DNA of 64,000 bases from positions 186,001 to 250,000 of the forward strand of contig WMKK01000019.1 of the NCBI GenBank assembly GCA_012295225.1. The letters are read 5' to 3'. The translations under genes and the position numbers were made by a program. Under the pieces are notes generated by a model. That model did no database searches and was not told where the DNA came from. It saw only the letters and a program-made list of their open reading frames with translations. The DNA is from Ostreococcus mediterraneus. Lineage: Eukaryota > Chlorophyta > Mamiellophyceae > Mamiellales > Bathycoccaceae. Each line of letters starts with the position of its first letter. The first letter of the stretch is position 1. This document shows positions 58,617-64,000 of this stretch, piece after piece.

Positions 58617-59381
58617 TCACGCAACATCCACTCGACTCGCGACGCGTTCGGCGTATAATTCTAACCCACGCATCCATTCCTCGACGCCCAACCCTTTCGG
58701 CGTGCGCACGACGACGGGCCCGAGCCCGCTCTCGTCGTCCACGCATTCGCGAGACACCGCCCCGCAATGGTCGCCCCAATTACAATCATCAAAGAACAGC
58801 ATCGAGCTGTATCGCACGCCAGTCTCGCGGCGTAATATTGGGAAATGCGTCGCCGCCTTATTCGCGCTCAGCGGAGGCGTGCGACCGATTTGCATGTTGC
58901 CTTCGAAGCCGTCGGGCCAACCGGACGCGAAGACGTCTCTCGCGCGCACGCCCGGGACAATTTCCAACGTCGCGAGCGCTGACTTTCCAATCTTCACCGC
59001 GAGAGGGGTGTCTGCTGAACTCGCTGCCGCGATGCGCATGCCCGGGTAGCGCCCGAGATGGAAATTTTGCAGCGCGAGCAACGCGCCTTTGTGGATGCGA
59101 ATCATCGTCGAGCCGCTGGCTGCGGCGACGACGCCTTCACCGATACCTTCGCCGAGCGACCCGCGTTGGCTTCGAGCGGCATCGACGGTATGCGATAGCG
59201 TGTACATTTCTTCGTCCCAGAAGCACGCGTCGAGGTCGAAGACGACGAGTTCGGGGTAGGGGTTCGGCGTCGACGCGGCGTCGACGCGAGTGGCGGGACG
59301 TCGCGCGGTCGCGAGCCGCGACATGGACGACGAGGACGAGGACGCGAAGGGCGCGCGCGCGGCGATTCCGGATGCGTGCAT
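58617..59381 (-). CDS. MDP-1-like HAD phosphatase, probably plastid
   Basis: 254 residues from the ATG at 59381. The leader MHASGIAARAPFASSSSSSM is Ser/Ala/Arg-rich, like a plastid transit peptide. The HAD core: ELVVFDLDACFWDEEMYTL (nucleophile and acid/base Asp), AAASSADTPL (motif II), ATHFPILRRETGVRYSSMLF with FFDDCNWGDHCG (motif IV). Magnesium-dependent phosphatase-1 proteins share HFxxL...TG..Y..MLFFDD; here the segment after FFDD is CNWGDHCG rather than ERN-type, as in an algal subgroup. MDP-1 acts on sugar phosphates or fructosamine phosphates; the substrate here is unknown. Confidence 0.82.
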   Translation of the reverse strand: MHASGIAARAPFASSSSSSMSRLATARRPATRVDAASTPNPYPELVVFDLDACFWDEEMYTLSHTVDAARSQRGSLGEGIGEGVVAAASGSTMIRIHKGALLALQNFHLGRYPGMRIAAASSADTPLAVKIGKSALATLEIVPGVRARDVFASGWPDGFEGNMQIGRTPPLSANKAATHFPILRRETGVRYSSMLFFDDCNWGDHCGAVSRECVDDESGLGPVVVRTPKGLGVEEWMRGLELYAERVASRVDVA

Positions 59382-59575
59382 GTGTCGCACGCGCGTTAAA
59401 TATGTGCCGCGCGTCCGGGCGGCGAGCAATGCGTCGACGAGTGTGGATTTTTGTGAACAATACGTGCGATGTACAACGACGCGTTCGCGCGCTCGAGCTA
59501 AAAAGCGCCGACGCCGCGTGTGATGGCGTATACTAGTACGGCAAAGCGACACAACCCCGTGATGATTTGAGCGCA

Positions 59576-61972
59576 CTAAAGCTCATCGTAGAATGCGCGT
59601 TCTTCCGCCGTCATGGGTCCTCGCGCGACGCGACCGCGCGCCGAGGGACGACGACCGGCGTTACCAGAGTCTCGACCGGTGCCTCGCCCGCTCGCGTGCG
59701 GTGACGCCGACGTTGACGCGCGCGAGCCGCCACCTTGCCAGAATTCATCATTCGCGGACATTTCGCGTCCGATTTCTTTGGCGCTCACCGGACGGTCGCG
59801 AACGATGGAGGCGCCGAGCTCGAGCGAGCTTGCGGGACCGGATTTGACCAAGCGCGCGTGCGCGCACGACGTCAATGTGACAGCGATCAAGATGAATATC
59901 ATCGAATACCACATCCAAGGCGCTTGGCGATGGACGTTTACCGCGGCTTTTATGGTGACATCCGTGACTGACTTTCGAGCAGGCTTGGGCGTCATATCGT
60001 CGGGCATCATTTCGTTTGANGCTTCGGCGCTCGCCACCGTGGACGCTGTTTCTTCGCTCGCTCGCGCTGTTTCTTCGCTCGCTCGCGCGGTGCCACTTGC
60101 AACAGCTTGATCGTCGTCGGCGGCACCCACGCACGCGGTTGGCTCGCATGTCGTCGGCTCGCATTTCGTCGTCATGGCGACAGACGAGGGCACCATGTTG
60201 TCGCCGCCGTTCGATGAGTACCACATCGAGCCAGAAGCCCCGGGGCCTTCACACGCGAACCAATCTCGAACGCACGTCACCTCGCGCGCAATTCCTCGCG
60301 TACCGCACGACGCTGGAAACTCGCCGAGCACGTTTGCGTGCGCTGCGTCAATGTCGAGCGTATCCTTTGCCACTCGTCCACCCGACGCGCACACCTTGTG
60401 CTCGTCACAAAATAGTGCCGCAGCCTTTAACATTGCATCGAGCGCGTCGCGACTCGCCTGCAGCGTCAAATCGGCGTACTCGTCCAATAATTGCTTTTGT
60501 ACGTCTTCGTAGAGCTTGGCGTCGATTCTATTTTCGCTAGTGAGCTTGAGAATCAAATCTTCTGGCTCCTTGCTGACGTCGTACCCATCCTGATCGGTGC
60601 GCGCGCGGCTAGCGGGCCCAACGTACACTAATAAATCACTAAGCTTGAGTCCAAATGCGCGCGATAACGCCACCAAATTTGCGGCGTCGTCGATGTCCGT
60701 TTTGTTCGCTCCTCTGAGCGGCAACAAGAGCGCGTACTTGGCGCGCGTGTGCCTCGACGCGCTGATCGATGTCTCCGTCGCGAAACTCGCCGTCGTCCCT
60801 CGCAAATGCTTCGTCTGTGGATTGTCAACGAATCCGCCGCATTCGGACATGATGTGCCTCTTGGCCTCGGCATCAACGTACCTACGCATATCCTCAAAGC
60901 GCGTCTTGCATCGAGCGCTCGCGCACTTGTCCCGCAACGGCTTCAACGCCTTGGTAAACGCCGCACACTGTAACAACGCCGGTACCGGCGCAAACTCGTC
61001 GTCGCCGTTTAAAATATAATGCTTGGCCGCGTGATACAGTCGCTCAAAGGCAAACTCTACGGGATGCGCGACTTCGCCGACCCATTGCGCGTCGCTCTTC
61101 GCCACGTCTGACATCCACGTCGCCCGCGGCGCGCTCGACACAATCGCCGCAATATTTCCAACACCACCCACCACACGAATCTGATCCATGACTGACGTTT
61201 CATTCACCACGCACGCGCCGTCGCACGCGCACGCCTTGCCGCTCGCGCACGCGCACGCGCCCGGTCGAACCATCGCCGAGCCCAGGCGCTGGGCCAAGCG
61301 TCCGAGCGCCAACGCCGCGGCCGACTCCCCGAAAGCCTTCCCAACATCCGCCAGCACGAGACCGATGGTGTCATACGTGCCCTCAATCATCGGGTCCACC
61401 ATTTTGGGCGATATTGCGCGCTCAGTGACGGCGGATGTGTCGAACAAATACGCCTCGATGTCGCCCGAGTCGTCTTCGATGTCGTCTGCGTTCGACGCTT
61501 CGTCTTCGACGCCCGTCTCCGACCCATCTGTGGTGTCATCATCCGCCGCCGCCGCCGCCGAATCATCAAGGTCGACATTGGATGTACTAGAGTTTGTCTC
61601 AGTATCGCGCATGCCATCCCGAACCGCGCGCATTTCAGCCTCGAGCGCGCGAATCGCGTCGGCGCTCGAGTCCCCAGCCTCCACGCGTCTCGCCGCGTCG
61701 CCCTCGCCGTCGAGCGCGTTCACGACATCCATCACCGACGACAGGACATCGGTGACGTTCAACCCCGCATCTCCATTCGTTGCGTTCGCGATCGCGCTCG
61801 AGACCGCGTCGAGCGCGTCGAGGGCGTCGTCGATGGCTGATGATGCGTTCGCGGTGTCGTGGTGTACAGCGACGCTGTGTGCGGGAACGCGCGCGGCGAT
61901 CATCGCGCACGCGAGCGCGACACACGCGGACACACGCCATGGTGTCGCGTGCGCGCGTGCACGGCGTGTCAT
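59576..61972 (-). CDS. Large secretory type I membrane protein of unknown function
   Basis: I do not recognise this protein. From the ATG at 61972 (798 residues) it begins with a signal peptide (MTRRARAHATPWRVSACVAL continuing hydrophobic to MIAARVPAHS). The lumenal part has several NxS/T sites, an acidic stretch, a compact Cys cluster (CACASGKACACDGACVV) near residue 235, scattered paired cysteines and a C-terminal CEPTTCEPTACVG segment. A single transmembrane helix (MWYSMIFILIAVTLTSCAHA) lies about 100 residues from the end, followed by a basic Ser/Gly/Arg-rich cytosolic tail. One base is ambiguous at 60020. It could be a lineage-specific receptor or scaffold. Confidence 0.75.
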   Translation of the reverse strand: MTRRARAHATPWRVSACVALACAMIAARVPAHSVAVHHDTANASSAIDDALDALDAVSSAIANATNGDAGLNVTDVLSSVMDVVNALDGEGDAARRVEAGDSSADAIRALEAEMRAVRDGMRDTETNSSTSNVDLDDSAAAAADDDTTDGSETGVEDEASNADDIEDDSGDIEAYLFDTSAVTERAISPKMVDPMIEGTYDTIGLVLADVGKAFGESAAALALGRLAQRLGSAMVRPGACACASGKACACDGACVVNETSVMDQIRVVGGVGNIAAIVSSAPRATWMSDVAKSDAQWVGEVAHPVEFAFERLYHAAKHYILNGDDEFAPVPALLQCAAFTKALKPLRDKCASARCKTRFEDMRRYVDAEAKRHIMSECGGFVDNPQTKHLRGTTASFATETSISASRHTRAKYALLLPLRGANKTDIDDAANLVALSRAFGLKLSDLLVYVGPASRARTDQDGYDVSKEPEDLILKLTSENRIDAKLYEDVQKQLLDEYADLTLQASRDALDAMLKAAALFCDEHKVCASGGRVAKDTLDIDAAHANVLGEFPASCGTRGIAREVTCVRDWFACEGPGASGSMWYSSNGGDNMVPSSVAMTTKCEPTTCEPTACVGAADDDQAVASGTARASEETARASEETASTVASAEXSNEMMPDDMTPKPARKSVTDVTIKAAVNVHRQAPWMWYSMIFILIAVTLTSCAHARLVKSGPASSLELGASIVRDRPVSAKEIGREMSANDEFWQGGGSRASTSASPHASGRGTGRDSGNAGRRPSARGRVARGPMTAEERAFYDEL

Positions 61973-62154
61973 CGCGCACGGCGCGCGCACGAGTGGCGCA
62001 TTTGGCGATGAAGATCCAATGTCAACATTTTTTTGGTGTTGTCGGCGTAGACTTTGTCGACTATATTTTGGATTACAACACAGCGTACGTCGCATTAACG
62101 CGATAGAGATAGTGGCAAAATATGTACGTCTCATCATCGCGACGCGTTTTGAAT

Positions 62155-63120
62155 TCAGAGGTTCTTTTTGTAGTCACCCATAAAGTGCGCGAAACGCGAG
62201 ATGAGCGTGGCGAAGAAGCCGTAATCAAAGAGCTTGAGCAACATGCGAAAGCCGATGGCGACGCCTCCAATATCGTGCCATAAGACGCGACCAATGGGGC
62301 GAATGATTTCATCGGGTAATTCTTCCGGCTTCACCGCGAGTTTCATGAAAAAGTTGAGCGAGTCGAGCTTGTGCGCCTTGTCGTAGAACGCCGAGGCGAC
62401 TGGGGATGGGTGCACGGCGCACACGTCGATGCCTCGCGACTTCAATTCCACGCCAATATTCGCCGCAAACGACGAAATATACGCCTTCGTTGCGCCATAT
62501 AACGCGCTAAATGGCGTCGGCTGACACGCCGCCGCGCTCGACGTGAACACTACGCACCCCTTGAGCTTCTTTTCCAACATTCTCGTCACAAAGACGTGCG
62601 AAATCTTCATCGCGCTCGTCGCGTTGCATTCGTGATTCGCCATCAATTTATCCAACGGCTGCTTATCAAAAAACCCCGTAAGCATGTACCCAGCGTTGTT
62701 AAACACGCACTGCACATCGATATCGCTCGTTGCTTTCGAAATCGTCTCCAAATACTCCCCTCGACTCAAATCGCACCCAACCTTGCGAAACTCGACGCGC
62801 GCGCCGAATCGCTCCTTGAGCTCCACGAACGTCGTCTCGAGCAACGGCTCATCGATCGCCACGAGCACGACATTCAACCCTTGCTCCGCGAGCTTTATCG
62901 CGAGCGATTTCCCAATCCCAGACGACGCCCCGGTGACGAGCGCCCACGATGCGCCGTACTTGTGCTTTAAATTTTGCTTGGGCAGCGCCGACACGAGCGC
63001 CTTGGGGAACCAATACGTGCCGAGCGCGATCAAGCCGTAGAACGCCAACACGAACGATACGCTGTCGTCGATGAATGCCGGCACGCGCACGTACGTCGGG
63101 ACGTAGCGAAGCACGCCCAT
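62155..63120 (-). CDS. ER short-chain dehydrogenase, very-long-chain 3-ketoacyl-CoA reductase / HSD17B12-like
   Basis: 321 residues. An N-terminal hydrophobic segment (VSFVLAFYGLIALGTYWF) anchors the protein. The Rossmann domain follows: WALVTGASSGIGKSLAIKL, the FNNAGYMLTG strand, Ser in VVFTSSAAAC and catalytic YGATKAY. The C-terminus GDYKKNL fits the KKxx ER-retrieval rule. Together this matches the KAR/HSD17B12 group, which performs the second step of very-long-chain fatty acid elongation, though hydroxysteroid dehydrogenase-like relatives cannot be excluded. The ATG at 63120 is well placed and the frame does not run further with similar sequence. Confidence 0.85.
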   Translation of the reverse strand: MGVLRYVPTYVRVPAFIDDSVSFVLAFYGLIALGTYWFPKALVSALPKQNLKHKYGASWALVTGASSGIGKSLAIKLAEQGLNVVLVAIDEPLLETTFVELKERFGARVEFRKVGCDLSRGEYLETISKATSDIDVQCVFNNAGYMLTGFFDKQPLDKLMANHECNATSAMKISHVFVTRMLEKKLKGCVVFTSSAAACQPTPFSALYGATKAYISSFAANIGVELKSRGIDVCAVHPSPVASAFYDKAHKLDSLNFFMKLAVKPEELPDEIIRPIGRVLWHDIGGVAIGFRMLLKLFDYGFFATLISRFAHFMGDYKKNL

Positions 63121-63663
63121 CGCGCCGCGTAATGGTGTCGACGACGACGACCACCACCGCTCCAGCGCGATCGCGCATCTGGAATCGCGCGCGCATCCAC
63201 CTATGCGCTGACTTCACATACTCGACACACACATACGCCCATATACTCACAAAACACATACCCCCCATACGTGTACACCTTTATATACATACCACTATAC
63301 CATGGAGTGTACGCACATCCGCGCCGCATGTCCGATCACCCCAGGCCCACGTGTGTACATACCCGCGTGTCATCGCGTCATACTCCCGGGCGCGCACCCC
63401 TATTTATGTATTCGTCGCATGGCCCCTCCAACGAGGCACCCTCGACGTCGTCAGGGCGCCTCGCGCGCGCGACACTCCGCGACGCCCGCAGCGCGCCGCA
63501 CGACGCGCGACACCGAACGACCCGTCGGATTTCGCCGCACATAAATTGCACGCACGACATCGCGTCGCGCGATCGCCCAGAACACGGTCGCATCGCGTCG
63601 AGACGCGCGCGTGACGATTGGCACCCCCGCGCATTCGCATTGCACAGGCGTGTGGATTAATTC
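63121..63663. promoter_or_regulatory. Shared 5' region of SDR and PPDK genes, 543 bp
   Basis: Head-to-head intergenic region. It has a CA/TA-rich segment (about 63220-63300, with ATACATA-type repeats) unlike the CG-rich surroundings, a likely core-promoter area. No coding signal. Confidence 0.5.
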
Positions 63664-64000
63664 ATGATGATTGCGACTTTAGGCGCGGTGTGCGCGCCGG
63701 TGCGCGCGCCGTGGACGACGCATGCGTCGCAAGGGGGTGTGCGGGGGGTGGTGATGACGCGCGTGGTGCGTAGACCGGGGATGTGCGCGGTGAAGGGGGC
63801 GCGAGCGGGCGACCGCGCGCGCGCGCGAGGCTCCTCCGCGCGTCGCGCGTCGTCGTCGTCTTCGTCGTCGTCGTCTTCGTCGTCGTCCGTGGATGCGTCG
63901 AAGAAAACGACGGGGAAATCATCGCAAATGCCGTCAGCGAGCTTACCGAAATCGGTGTACACCTTTGGTAACGGTCACGCAGAGGGTGATAAATCCATGA
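63664..64000 (+). CDS. PPDK: Pyruvate phosphate dikinase, plastid (3' partial)
   Basis: Only the first about 112 codons are present before the right edge. The ATG at 63664 opens a long Arg/Ala/Val/Ser-rich transit peptide with a 13-Ser run, followed by KSVYTFGNGHAEGDKSM, which matches the very N-terminus of plant PPDK ('RVFTFGKGRSEGN..M') just before the LLGGKGANLAEM block that would lie outside the window. PPDK interconverts pyruvate and phosphoenolpyruvate with ATP and Pi; in algae it serves gluconeogenesis, C4-like or anaerobic metabolism. The assignment rests on a short segment but the match is distinctive. Confidence 0.75.
   Translation, partial: MMIATLGAVCAPVRAPWTTHASQGGVRGVVMTRVVRRPGMCAVKGARAGDRARARGSSARRASSSSSSSSSSSSSVDASKKTTGKSSQMPSASLPKSVYTFGNGHAEGDKSM

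Noticed and set aside
58414-59049. Plus-strand frame opposite the HAD phosphatase
   Set aside because: It overlaps the conserved phosphatase domain in antisense and has no recognisable product.
1-64000. tRNA, rRNA, transposon or integrated virus
   Set aside because: Reading both strands I saw no convincing tRNA T-loop/acceptor pairing, rRNA segment, transposase, reverse transcriptase, capsid gene or long terminal repeats; a covariance-model scan would be needed to exclude a tRNA.

Overview
The window looks like a nuclear chromosome segment of a green picoalga of the Mamiellales, most like Ostreococcus. The reasons are very tight gene packing on both strands, GC-rich coding sequence, almost no introns, plastid- and mitochondrion-targeted proteins of plant type, and rare introns near gene 5' ends with GTGCGT donors and CTGAC branch sites. 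Two single ambiguous bases (17626, 60020) fall inside genes.

Left part (1-15.5 kb): the 3' part of a D-Ala-D-Ala ligase, two genes I do not recognise, plastid ribosome recycling factor, a TTC4/Cns1 Hsp90 co-chaperone, a small SRP54-M-like plus SEC-C protein, a MiaB/CDK5RAP1 tRNA methylthiotransferase, a divergent pyruvate formate-lyase / activating-enzyme pair, DDI1, and a membrane-anchored JmjC protein.

Centre (15.6-39.0 kb): one uninterrupted 23.4-kb minus-strand gene for a 7794-residue modular type I polyketide synthase. The order I read is: unknown N-terminus, AMP-ligase, KR, ACP, ACP, then KS-DH-KR-ACP three times, KS-(degenerate DH)-KR-ACP, KS-ACP, thioesterase, thioesterase-like tail. 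All five KS active sites are intact. I find no acyltransferase in any module, so extender units would have to come from an enzyme acting in trans. This is the most interesting system here.

Right part (39.4-64 kb): a Sen1/senataxin helicase, a plastid-type SDR, a single-motif Qb-SNARE-like protein, a tepsin/MTV1 AP-4 accessory protein, a MAPR cytochrome b5-like protein, MMADHC (cobalamin trafficking), a DUF2358-like lumenal protein whose 5' end lies antisense to an asparaginase C-terminal fragment, eIF3f, an RWP-RK transcription factor, a mitochondrial J-domain protein, Ykt6, an MDP-1-like HAD phosphatase, a large secretory type I membrane protein, an ER 3-ketoacyl-CoA reductase-like SDR, and the start of a plastid pyruvate phosphate dikinase. 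Tepsin, MMADHC and eIF3f are spliced; their first exons were rebuilt here from splice signals, matching phase and protein homology.

Many genes sit in divergent pairs separated by less than about 200 bp, so most promoters must be short and shared. PFL, its activase and PPDK together suggest a fermentative/pyruvate-handling capacity.
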